Assembly: GCA_034509925.1 (NCBI GenBank)
Contig: CM067527.1
Location: 6,239,501-6,303,500, forward strand
Length of the DNA: 64,000 bases
DNA from: Hirudinaria manillensis
Lineage: Eukaryota > Annelida > Clitellata > Hirudinida > Hirudinidae
Direction: 5' to 3'
Shown: positions 1 to 23,432 of the stretch, one piece after another
How positions within the stretch are numbered: position 1 is the first letter of the stretch
How the letters are laid out: each line of letters starts with the position of its first letter
The notes under the pieces: model-generated
The model's database searches: none
Told to the model about the DNA's origin: nothing
Seen by the model: only the letters and a program-made list of their open reading frames with translations
Position numbers and translations under genes: made by a program

Positions 1-1961
1 GAATTAAATTTGAATACAATTAATAATTAAGTCACAATTTCCAGCCTTTTCCCACGCCCACTCAGAAGTTACGACAAGCGATTATTGAGATCATTTAAAT
101 TGCGGCTTGGAGAATCAATCAATTCCTATTTTTAAAAGTTCGTGATGAAGAAGACGATGATCATGGTGACGATGACGACGACGACGATAATTTTCATGTC
201 ATCGAGTTTGTTCAGATGTGCCACCACACCCTTTCAATGGCAGTAAGTTTATCATATGAACAAAAGTTTATTAGTAATATTCTTTATTATAATTTAATTT
301 TTTATTATGTAATGAAGACAGTTATAATAACAAAAGCACAGATTGTCAGAAAGGTAAGAAAGATACACGTTGTTGATGCCTGCACTTACCTCAAGAGAGT
401 CGTTGCTTCCAGTATGGCTTTCATTGAATTAAATATAATATTATTAATATTAGGTAGTATTACAAGAATGAATATTAGAAATTTACTTGGCATAAAAATA
501 CATTCGAGCGTCATCGAATTTTGAGCAGCAGATAAGATTTGACAGACACGAGCATCTGAAACGAGTTTCGGATCCTTGGCATTCCTGACATTCTTGAGAT
601 ACGATAGAGAAAGGACTTTACAATACTTTTGTCATCACAGGTATGACACTATAAGCCATTACCATCACAACGATTATCATCATCATCATCATTGAAATTG
701 ATGATTAGTGACTTTATAGTGAGATTATTCACTGACTTCCAGAAGATGTAAATGGTCGCTTCTAGTCCCCGATTAATCATTTCACGATCTTACCGATATT
801 GAAATTTATTATTTTTACTTTTGACATCAGTAACGTCGATTATGCACAAGTGTTTACCCACAATTCTTGAACAATTTTTAAATACGTTATAAAAAAAATC
901 TTTTTTACTGATCTTAAATATTTTTATTATTTAATTATATTAGATAATGCCTTTTATTCAAGAAATACCATTAACGATATTAAATAATGCTTTAGTCAAG
1001 ATGGTAAAGAAAACATTTCATTCACTTTAACACTTAGTCTTTCCATCTTTTTTCCACTGTCGAATTTGATTATGAAAATTAAAGAAAAAAAACCATCAGA
1101 TAATGGGACAAATTTTTGGAGCTGTTTCCCACTGTCATCTCGTTGAAATTTCCAGGTCTGACTTCAAACAATTCGAATTCTTTCGTACTTTTAAAAAGAT
1201 GAAATTCTTAAGAATTTCAGGCATCTCCAGACACACTTCGATTCGAATTAAACATTTTTCTAAAAGCATTGATAATAAGATCGGCTTATGTTCATTTAAA
1301 AAGAACCTTCGCATTCACTATACTGTATGATTAAAACTCATCCATCATCTGACTCACGATAATCCATTGGCATCATTAACATTATTAAAATTTTGTCCTT
1401 ATTTTTATCAGCTGAGATGCACTAATTTTTGAAATAAAATATTTTATGTATGTAATTGAGATGGGCAAATCCTGTTCACATGTCACATTAAAATTTATAA
1501 ACAAATTAAAAATTACTGCCGAAGAATTTCGGTTGCCGGGGAGTCTCGGACACGTCTGCTTCTTCGATTTTTTTTGACAGGTTTGTTTTTCAATCTAAAA
1601 TAAACGCAAAACTAAAACAAGGAAACTTATAAGTCCAGAATTTACATTATCATAGAACATTCCTCAAATATCTGATGATCGCGAACATATGACCGAGACA
1701 TATTTTGGATTTTGCACTCTTTGAGCTACGAATTGCATTACTCTAAATCTGCCTGGCGATAATGTTATGGCATCACAATGTTTGTTACCGTTTTGGACTG
1801 TAACTATTATTTTTAGTCAGCGTTAATTCAACAGTTTCAAAAACTATCAGATTCTGGAATAAATTTGTAATTAGTTGGTACCCAATATTAAAAAATATGT
1901 GACGATTTACTTATCATACAAATTCGAGAAATAAACCATTTATTAACTTTCAAAGAACAAA
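1..1961. other. Intergenic/upstream region of VPS35
   Basis: No coding exon is supported here. The sequence is AT-rich, with short triplet runs (GAC/GAT around 147-195, CAT around 676-694) and no ORF with recognisable protein similarity. The part just before 1962 must hold the VPS35 promoter and 5' UTR, but I see no TATA box or other site I could defend. Confidence 0.6.
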
Positions 1962-8549
<6,588 letters not shown>

Positions 8550-10473
8550 TCGGTTCCGAAAGGTTTCGAACCGACCGGATTCGTGTCCTCGCGTAGATGC
8601 GCAATCGTTTGCCATTCCTCGAAAAGTTGTTGTTGTTTTGTCATTAAATCGTTTTAAATCATTAATTCTTCCATTAATTATTTTTTTTTATAGGTCAATT
8701 GCAAACATAAACTTATATATATGTATGTCTTGTGGTGCATTGGTGCAAGACATTAAAGCATTGAATAAATTTGAGTATTGTTATTATTATTATTATTGTT
8801 ATTATTATTACTGCCATCATTGTTATTATATATTGTTATTATGTATTATTATATTGTTATTATTATCAACTTGCGATTACTAACTGGATGTTGTGTGCTG
8901 TCATTGTTCAGCCATATACTTGGTACACTTTATCAGGTTAAAAGCAAGTAAATAATGATTATGTAAGTAATAAATTGTAATATTAATTAATATTACTAAA
9001 TGAATATCGGCTAGCTTATCAAACATTAATTATTAAACTACTTGTGAGTGGAATTAATATTTCATGAGCTTGAACCACAGTGGTTTCTCCTAGTCTTGCT
9101 TTGTTTTCATGAATTGGATATTTTATGGGGTGGATTGGACCACCACCACCACCACTCCCCATTGGTGGAATTATTATCTACCGCTGGTGCTACGAGTCTG
9201 ATGCTTTGTTGAGCAGGAATAAACTCCGTGTGGTCTTACGTTGTTGCTATCACCATCGATAATGGTTATGTAATTTGCTTCCTTAACGTCAGTAATATTA
9301 CCTGTGTTGTAGTGCAACGAATAGTAATATAAATACTAATATTATAATTAAGGTTACCTTTAATCTGATCCAAGGCTTTGGCCATATCAAATACACTGGA
9401 AATTATTATTTTTTAAGAGTTATTTAGTCAGTTGTGCAAATAATGATCTGTTGGGGATCTTTGTGATTGGGGAGAAATATTCAGCCATTTATCTTTCCAG
9501 ATTTTCTACAGAAAACCGATAATTAGTTAGCAATATCAGTAATGTAATTAGGTAATGTAGGATAAGTGGTCTCATTCGTTGGTGCAATAAGGAATGCGCC
9601 ATAGGTATCACAGTCAGTCATAGGTACCATTCAATCACAGGTATCAGGTCACAAGTTGCCACAGGTATTGGACAAACGTATTTATTTACTTATTTATTTA
9701 TTTAATTTGTCACTTTGGCTGAAAATTACTTCATCAAGTTCGAACTTCCCCAATGAGCTCCTCTTACTGATTAAAAGAAATTATTTGTTAATGGTGGAAA
9801 ATTAAAGTTTAAAGCTCAACGTTGCTAATTTATAATTGTGCTTAGATTGCATGCAATAGTAGTGATAACATTTGTGATAGTCTCTCAAACATAAAGTCCA
9901 TTTTGTTTTATTTTGCTGTATAAATTTGAAGATTGCTAAGAATTTTCTAATTACATGAAATGCAATGAATTTAAAATTACGTCAAACAATAACTTCAATA
10001 ACCACTGAGTCACATTCGCAATTAGCCGTGGTCCCACTTCCTGACCCTTTCATCACCTCGGCGAACTTTCAGGGTTAAAGTTCGTTTGCATAGCAGGGCG
10101 GAACAATGTCGAGCAGAACATAGGTGGATATTCGATATTCTCGATAGTGTTAGATCACTGTTTTGTTATCCATAACAAATTTTAAAACTCCAAACAACAA
10201 TGAAAAGGCTTTTTAATGATTTGTTAATTAATCGGTTAACATTTACTTTAGTTAGTGTCATGAAGCGATTCCAAAGAAGCTATCATAGTAGTATTAAATA
10301 ACAGTATATCATTAAATTTCGAATTACATTATTAATATTTATAAGTGGTCAGCAAATTCCTAAAGCAAATTCCCGATCAACAATCTGTAACCTATCCGTA
10401 TCGACGGTAAATCCGACTATCCAATCAGCTCTATGCCTGCGAATGTAGGTCAGGTAACAATGTCAGAGAAACC
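8550..10473. other. VPS35 3' UTR and intergenic spacer
   Basis: The first part is the VPS35 3' UTR with an ATT/TTA triplet run (about 8779-8870). The rest is AT-rich, with a CCA run near 9140 and a TTTA run near 9680. I see no exon, RNA gene or mobile element. Confidence 0.6.
8764..8769 (+). promoter_or_regulatory. Probable VPS35 polyadenylation signal (AATAAA)
   Basis: AATAAA lies about 215 bases after the VPS35 stop codon. It is followed by T-rich and ATT-repeat sequence. It is the first clear canonical signal downstream of the gene. Confidence 0.5.
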
Positions 10474-10480
10474 TATAAAA
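10474..10480 (+). promoter_or_regulatory. TATA box of the metallothionein gene
   Basis: TATAAAA sits 78 bases before the metallothionein ATG, which would leave a 5' UTR of about 50 bases if transcription starts some 30 bases downstream. I looked for metal-response elements (TGCRCNC). I found only an imperfect TGCGCAT near 10510, so metal control is not demonstrated by this sequence. Confidence 0.6.
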
Positions 10481-10557
10481 GCTCCGGAGAGCGGTATAAC
10501 TTTATCTTCTGCGCATTATTTTTCTTGTTTTAAGCTTAGTTCAGAAAATATTATAAG

Positions 10558-11643
10558 ATGCCCTGCAAGGAAGGTGAGTGAACAGAATGGATGTTTATTT
10601 TTAATTAGAAAAATGTTTATTCAATTCATTTATTCATATATTCTCTCTTGACGAAAATCTTTCGAATTTGATAAGTAATTAATTAATTAATTAGTTAAGA
10701 CATGATACTCAGGAGAAGTGGTCGAATTAATTAGGCAAATTTTCTGCCATTCCAACGTTACATAAATGATTTCCAGCAAAATATAAGATAATCTTGCTTA
10801 AAAGCCAATTGCACGTGTCGTGTAGGAAATAGACGGCCTAATAATTTGCATGCTCGTATTAGCATAAATTATGATAAACTGATCGTGGGTACTATCGTCA
10901 AAAGTAATACTAAACTAGCTGGCGGGTGTTTCAAATTGAATTTATGAATCTATTGATGGAATTAAATAGGAAATTAAGTCAAATCACAAAAATCCCATGA
11001 AAACCTAAATAAATAAAATAAGTAAGTGAACGCCTGCACCATGAAAGCTGTTTAGACAAAGCTTATCATCAATTGCACCTACCTGCCATACCAGGATCAA
11101 TAAACTAAACGTTGCTTATGTCCATCAGGATGCAAATGTGGTTCTGCATGCAAGTGTGGTCCTGAATGCAAATGCTGCTCTGAAACTAAATGCGATTGCC
11201 AGTGCACCAAGGGCCAGGAAGGTCACTGTGGATGTGGAAGTAGGTTTCGTTGGACGATTTCATCAATTAATTAATTAAATGAATAAATTATGTTAATAAT
11301 CATTATTTTAATAATTATACTAGTAGTAGCGTTACTCGATGTTGTTTATGATGATCATCCAGTGATAGGATGCAGAAAATCATACGTACCAGTTAACTAT
11401 CGTCATAATAACAATACTGATCATATATAATATGTTATTATATTGTAATTGTTTGAAGTTCTCGGGTTGTTAATTGTTAAACAATTATTTCAATAAATCA
11501 TACCAATAATAATAATAATAAGAAGAAGAGTAAGAAAAAATAATTTTTACAATGCAGGTGAACACTGCAAATGCGGAGCTGAATGCAAATGCCAACCTGC
11601 TGAATGCCAAAAGGGTTGCAAACCCGGACACTGCGCCAAGTAA
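10558..11643 (+). CDS. Metallothionein-like cysteine-rich protein (3 exons, 70 aa)
   Basis: Exons 10558-10573, 11129-11239 and 11558-11643 join in phase (1, then 1) to a 70-residue protein with 20 cysteines. They are mostly in CxC and CxCC arrangements (CKCGSACKCGPECKCC, then KCDCQC, HCGCGSEHCKCG). It has no aromatic residues and is rich in Lys, Gly and Ser. This is the classic metallothionein composition: a cytosolic thiolate cage that binds zinc, copper or cadmium. The three-exon structure also matches many animal metallothioneins. The start is fixed by a good TATA box and by the MPC beginning. The C-terminal pattern (GCKPGHCAK) is not one I can assign to a named metallothionein family, so metal preference cannot be inferred. 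An AATAAA at 11749 is the likely polyA signal. The gene is convergent with the IPT receptor gene. Confidence 0.88.
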
Positions 11644-11748
11644 ATGGAAGCAAGATGGCAGCACGTTCAACAATCATTATCATAATATATTAATCAACAT
11701 CGTTATCCAAGAAGCCTAGGAAATATGACAAATGATTAGATTTGATCA

Positions 11749-11754
11749 AATAAA
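11749..11754 (+). promoter_or_regulatory. Metallothionein polyadenylation signal
   Basis: AATAAA is followed at once by further overlapping AATAAA copies (to about 11770). It lies about 105 bases after the metallothionein stop codon. Confidence 0.6.
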
Positions 11755-12009
11755 TGAATAAATAAATAAATGTTTGATTTTTGTTTCCTTTTATTCATTT
11801 TATTAATTGCCAATTAAATGATTTAATTTGAGTAAAGGCAGATCTTTTCGACGAAATTCGTGTGACAAATCCAAGCTGTGATAACATTTCATTTGTCTGT
11901 CTTGACTACTTAATGGTGTTGATATCATCGAAGCATTGAAGCAATCGAAGCAGTTGAGTGCACTGAGGATCGATAGAGTATTAACAAAACAGGTTTCCGT
12001 TGGCAAAAT

Positions 12010-12015
12010 TTTATT
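12010..12015 (-). promoter_or_regulatory. Probable polyadenylation signal of the IPT/EGF/mucin receptor gene
   Basis: TTTATT on the + strand reads AATAAA on the minus strand, about 130 bases after the receptor stop codon. Other minus-strand copies near 11790 are alternatives. The metallothionein polyA signal lies only about 260 bases away on the opposite strand. Confidence 0.45.
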
Positions 12016-12144
12016 TATTAAATCAAGCACTAAGAATATCGTTTGAAGATACAGAAAGAGATAAATACCTAAAAACATTGCAAAGACGATAACGTTTGTA
12101 ATTCAGAATTCGCTGCTAAATATTGCAAACGGAATGGCAGACAT

Positions 12145-18788
<6,644 letters not shown>

Positions 18789-19720
18789 TTTAAAGTGTCA
18801 AATAAACAATTAATTGGAATTATATTAATAGAACAACAATAATTTCAAATGTTTATTAAATCTCGGAGATGTGCAAAGACATTCATGCCATAGAATTAGG
18901 CATCTAAGACTTCCAAAAATTTAAAGCTTATTTCACGATTAAAACATCTTTTAGTTCGAATTAATTCAGAATTAAAAACAACGATTTTTTATTTAAAATA
19001 TTTCGCAACTTTTAAAACTAACATTCATAAACATTTAAGTTAAAGTGTTTCATAAAGAGTTCCCAAAAACGCTTCGATTGATTCAATAGCATGAAGAAAG
19101 CTAGGCTTGTATTCATATTTAAGTCGCCTCTGACACCGTGACAATAATAATAACAAAACTAATAATATTAGTAATAAAAATAATAATAATAATAACAAAA
19201 AAAATAATAAAATATCGTTATTATTATTAAAATATGAATGGCTAGGCTTGAGCAGGTACTAATAAATATCTAAGCATGAAAGTAGAATTAACATTCGTGA
19301 CTCTCAGAGGTCTGAAAGTAACTCATTATAGGCCTACACTTAGAACAATGTTAAGGTTCCAGCCAAGAATAGTATCGATGAAAATAATAACTACAATAAT
19401 AACCGCAACAGCTAGAGCAACTACATTAACAATATTACTTCATAGTAAATAATATTAATTCAATGTTAAATCCATGTAATAGCAACAACAATAACAACTG
19501 AATTGGCGCCACTTTTAATCATCTTAGCTTTTGAGTTATATTGTTGTAGTTATTCCATAAGTACTTAAACATCATTTACATCTAAATGGACTTTTGGACT
19601 ACACAAACTTAAACGCCAGTCTATTTGGAATTATATTTATATATATTAATAAGAAAATATAACTAAATAAGTATTATTATATATTATAAGTATTATAAAA
19701 TGTATATATATATATATATA
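18789..19720. other. Upstream region of the IPT receptor gene and spacer
   Basis: The sequence is AT-rich with AAT/AAC triplets and no exon or RNA gene. The promoter of the minus-strand receptor gene should lie just above 18789. I cannot point to a TATA box. Confidence 0.55.
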
Positions 19721-21035
19721 TTTCATGATAGACATTTTCCAAGATGGTCCACAGCGAATGTGCAGACAAAAGCCGCCATGATAATCCAAGAGAGAAGGCG
19801 AGAGATGGAGACCGAAAGGATTGCGCTGGCAGTGCAGCAAAGCCAGCAAGGACAGTGGACAACCTGGGAAGACGTCATCCAAAGATCCATCACATGGAAA
19901 GACATTTGGAAAAAGTCTCCCCTCCGCTTGGCATTCCTCATAAGGTCGGTCTACGACGTGCTCCCTTCCGGGTCCAACTTACAGAAGTGGGGGATGGTTC
20001 AAGACGCCAGCTGCGAGCTCTGCGGAGGTGAACAGTCACTCCGGCACGTGCTTTCATCATGCACGTACGCCCTTGCTCACGGTCGCTACACTTGGCGACA
20101 TAACCAAGTCCTGCAGGTCGTGGTCGAAGCGGCTAAGACGGCATGCTCCCAGGCGAATGCCCGAGAAATCGCGGCACCAAGAAAAATGTACTTCTTAAGA
20201 GAGGGCTCAACACAGCACCGCAAAAGGAACATGGCCCAAATGAGGGACTTGCTGTCCACAGCCAAAGACTTGACAGTTGCGGCAGACCTGCAGGGAGAAA
20301 GGCACTACCACCAGGTGCTGCAAGAGAGCGGCAAGCGGCCTGATCTGGTGCTGGCGTCGGCAGCAACCGATTCCGTCATTATCGTAGAGCTGACGGTCCC
20401 ATGGGAGGACCGAATTGATGTCAGCAATGCTCTGAAGAGCGACCGTTATGAAGAGCTGAGGATGGATTTAGAGGGGAAAGGTTATAGCGCCCGTGTGTTA
20501 CCAATAGAAGTCGGAGCGAGAGGGCTGGTAAGCAAGTCTACATACGCCTTTCTCAGGAAGATAGGCCTTTCAAACAGGCAAACCAAACAGTTCGTCCAGA
20601 AAATAGCCGAGTCCGCAGAATCGGCTTCTCACTGGATCTGGACAACGAAGGACCGAAGGTAAGCCTCAGACACGGCGAGGCTAGTCGTCCCTGTCCACTC
20701 CACCAAAACAGGGACTCCAGTGTAAGACCAGGAAAGAGACACCCCGGACGGCATTCACACCAAAGTGATATAAGAAGTGCCGTAATGGCTACTTTGACGG
20801 TTTTTCGGACGGCGGAGCCCTCGCGGAATTTTTCGTAAAATGGCGGTGCGAGTATTGTTTGTTTGTCGGAAGTCGTTGTCGGGTTATCGGAAGAAAGTAT
20901 CTGGCAGGGACATCCGCTTGATCAACGGATGCGGCCCAGCCCCCGAGAGTGTCAGGATTCAGGGCCGAAACACTCGTAGAAGGGGCCATTCCTCTGAAGA
21001 TCCCTGTCAGAACGCTCGTTCAAGAGTTTCTATCA
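19721..21035 (+). mobile_element. 5'-truncated non-LTR retrotransposon, R2-like with restriction-like endonuclease
   Basis: The open frame 19700-20662 encodes the C-terminal part of a non-LTR retrotransposon polyprotein. About residues 105-121 form a CX2CX7HX4C zinc knuckle (CELCGGEQSLRHVLSSC). Residues 213-238 hold RPDLVLASAATDSV followed by ELTVPWEDR, the PD...E/D core of the restriction-like endonuclease of R2-type elements. The reverse transcriptase domain that should precede is absent, so the copy is 5' truncated, as incomplete target-primed reverse transcription would leave it. The first dozen codons come from flanking (TA)n and are not part of the element. About 370 bases of GC-richer, non-coding sequence after the stop look like the element's 3' UTR. 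Base composition differs sharply from the AT-rich flanks. Boundaries are estimates. The remaining frame is uninterrupted, suggesting a fairly young insertion, but the copy cannot move by itself. Confidence 0.85.
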
Positions 21036-21537
21036 ATATATATTTATATACATATATTTTTTTACACATATATATACATATATTTTTTTATGGTAATATT
21101 TTACATGTCCACATAGATTTGTTGAGGCTTTCGAATTCTGTAAAAATCCGATATTATTAAGGAGGTGGAACGAGAAGACTCGATCCTACGAAATGCTCTT
21201 CCACTTGGGCGTATTTTAAAAACCTGTAACTCCCTCTGGAAGTAGTGTCAAGCATCTCACGTTTTTAAATGCTATTAAAATTGGCAACTTTTCTGCAATC
21301 TTGCAAGTTAATATTCCGAAAATGTTAATTTACCATACTATTCGTAGTATGATGATTTATGGCCTTCGTGCAATAAATTTGTAAATTTTAATTGATTTTA
21401 GAACTCATTTTAAATGATTTATGTTTTAAAATAATTTAAAACCATGGTAACTATTGATCTTTTCGCGTCGGCAAATACATATCTTTGTAGCAGATGAGCC
21501 TATGATATCTGCAATACAAATATCTGGTAGAAGTTAA
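21036..21537. other. Spacer before the UBE2Z-like gene
   Basis: It begins with a degenerate (TA)n/T-rich stretch that borders the retrotransposon. AT-rich sequence follows, which should include the promoter and 5' UTR of the E2 gene. I see no other feature. Confidence 0.55.
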
Positions 21538-22311
21538 TTGCTTGACCTAAGCATGGCAGAATGGCAGCCGGAATTTTGGAAGGTGTCAGGGACACCTCGC
21601 TGTTTAAAAAGAATTCAGACGGACATCAACGAAATTATGAACAAACCTCCGCAAGGAATACATGGAGCACCACACGAGGACAACGTGAGACTATTGCTGG
21701 TTCTAATTGAGGGTCCTAAAGATACCCCGTATCAAGGCGGCATGTTTACTGTGCTCGTCGGCTTCGCGGACGATTACCCCCTGAATCCTCCAAAGGTCTC
21801 GTTCTTGACCACAGCCGAGAATACCATTCGCTTCAACCCGCACATCTACGCCAACGGTAGAGTATGTCTCAGCATTTTGGAAACGTTTCCTGGTCTCGGT
21901 TGGGCTCCAGCAATGAGCTTGTCCAGCGTGATACTGTCCATTCAATCTCTGATGGGCGAGAAACCCTACTGCAATGAGAAAGAATTCTTGACGATAAAAG
22001 AAGAAGATTCCGAGAACTACAACGACCTCATTCGACACGAGACAATCAGAGTTGCCGTCGTCGATGTCATGAAGAACAAGAATAGAGAGCACGGAAAATA
22101 CTTCACCGAAAAGATTAAAACAATTTTTGCAGCGAATTCTGACTATTACGTTAAGGTCTGCAAAGACAACATGCACCTCGACGGTAAGCTGATGAAGGAT
22201 CCGTTTGGACAGATGAAGGGTAAGTTCCAGTACGGCCAGTTGCTAAAGGAAATTCAATTGCTAATCAAAAGGAACACTGAAAATAGAAAGGCGAAAAAAG
22301 GAAAAAAATAG
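21538..22311 (+). CDS. UBE2Z: UBE2Z-like ubiquitin-conjugating enzyme E2 (single exon)
   Basis: A 257-residue uninterrupted frame reads as an E2 enzyme closest in pattern to UBE2Z (USE1), which accepts ubiquitin or FAT10 from the E1 UBA6. The UBC fold spans about residues 17-175: EGPKDTPYQGGMF, the YPLNPPKVSFLTT segment, then FNPHIYANGRVCLSILETF with the catalytic cysteine at about residue 110. As in UBE2Z, the usual HPN is altered to NPHIY and the following loop is long. IQSLMGEKPYCNE matches the family's helix after the active site. A second in-frame ATG at 21553 (MAEWQPEFW) is an equally good start. Human UBE2Z is about 100 residues longer at the N-terminus. There are no introns, unlike nearly every other gene here, so it may be a retrocopy. 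An AATAAA at 22406 follows the stop by about 95 bases. The Lys-rich C-terminus (KAKKGKK) is unusual. Confidence 0.88.
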   Translation: MLDLSMAEWQPEFWKVSGTPRCLKRIQTDINEIMNKPPQGIHGAPHEDNVRLLLVLIEGPKDTPYQGGMFTVLVGFADDYPLNPPKVSFLTTAENTIRFNPHIYANGRVCLSILETFPGLGWAPAMSLSSVILSIQSLMGEKPYCNEKEFLTIKEEDSENYNDLIRHETIRVAVVDVMKNKNREHGKYFTEKIKTIFAANSDYYVKVCKDNMHLDGKLMKDPFGQMKGKFQYGQLLKEIQLLIKRNTENRKAKKGKK

Positions 22312-22986
22312 ATTGAGAATATCTGTATGACTGAAGTTCATCTGATGTTGTTTCAGATACATTCTCTTCATCTTTTGATTCTAAATGAAATAATAATAAG
22401 TAAGAAATAAAAGGAAAATGCTAGCAAGGATGGTAATAAACGTAAATTTCAAAATCAGACAAAATTAAATGTTTAAAAATTTTTTTAAAAAGTCGCCAAT
22501 TTTTTGCGAGTTTTTTTGTTGCTCGTTTAAATTGTAATCTATTTTTTGTTGTCTCAAAAATTCAACTGCCTTTCGATGCTCAATTGTAACTAATAAACTG
22601 ATTTAAGGCATTTTTCTGCAATGACACAGGAGGTCAAGAATTCGTGACTATATAATTACAAAATAATAACAATTATAAAATGACGACTCCGTAATTTAAA
22701 TTTATTATTTATTTTTTGTTTTTACAATAGAACTTAAGTGCTTAAAATAGTGAAATTCCGTCGTAATCCTCGACCCAAACCTCCGAAAAGTCGAACCAGA
22801 ACCGCTCGTTCAAACATCATGAAAATGTGATTGAATAATCTGACCCCTCAAAACTTCTGCCTTCTGCAGATGACTACCATCAGAATCATTATTGTTGTAG
22901 CATTATTTTAACATCTTAAAAACAACAGGATTTCTCTAGTCCAACGCCATCTTTCCTAAATTGACATCGAGTTAACCTTCTGTAAA

Positions 22987-23015
22987 TTAATCGTCACCGT
23001 CATAGGCACTCCATT
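22987..23015 (-). other. Possible alternative terminal exon of the FTP lectin gene
   Basis: After a pyrimidine-rich acceptor, minus-strand 23015-22987 reads two bases, then a Trp codon and WSAYDGDD-stop in phase 1. This matches the form of the small exons at this end of the lectin gene, all of which begin with two bases and TGG. Joined to exon 23600-23650 (skipping 23433-23476) it would end the protein in frame. Joined to a GTAGGT donor inside 23433-23476 it would make a stop at the junction. No canonical polyA signal is obvious just after it. Confidence 0.3.
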
Positions 23016-23367
23016 CTGCTTCCAAAAGACCAAAGAGTCTAAGATTTGAACCTAAATAATATTTATTAAGTAATACATTTGAAGTTGGAACACTTGAAAG
23101 CATTCTCTGCAAGTATGTTCATTAAATAAGATTATCATAAATTATTAAATAAAGTTTGTATCTTTGCTTCAATTCATCATCTCGTTGCAATAACATTGGA
23201 TTTCTTTCTGGAGGATTTATTTTTCAGAATCCTGTAGAACCTGAACAGTCTGTCGAAAAACTGAGTCCGGAAAATAAATTAAAAATAAAATTAAGAAATA
23301 AAAATAAATTAAAAAAAAAAAGATCTTGGAAGTCCAGAAAGATTCATGCATAAATTAAAGAGTTTTG

Positions 23368-23373
23368 TTTATT
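23368..23373 (-). promoter_or_regulatory. Probable polyadenylation signal of the FTP lectin gene
   Basis: TTTATT on + (AATAAA on the minus strand) lies about 60 bases after the stop of exon 23433-23476. It supports 23433 as the main 3' end. Confidence 0.5.
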
Positions 23374-23432
23374 TTGTGGTTCTAAATATAGAAGACGTAA
23401 CATAAACATACAAAAATTAATCCAATGGAAGC

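Larger units (their letters stand above)
22312..23432. other. Spacer between two convergent genes, with possible alternative 3' exons
   Basis: It holds the UBE2Z-like 3' UTR (AATAAA at 22406) and the 3' flank of the minus-strand lectin gene. A minus-strand AATAAA (TTTATT on +) at 23368-23373 is the likely polyA signal of that gene. A possible alternative terminal exon (22987-23015) and a weaker candidate (22742-22805) are described separately. Confidence 0.55.

Noticed and set aside
22742-22805. Minus-strand FWFDFSEVWVEDYDG-stop segment followed by AATAAA-like sequence, as the end of the FTP gene
   Set aside because: No acceptor puts it in the phase-1 frame of the gene, so it is only a weak candidate.
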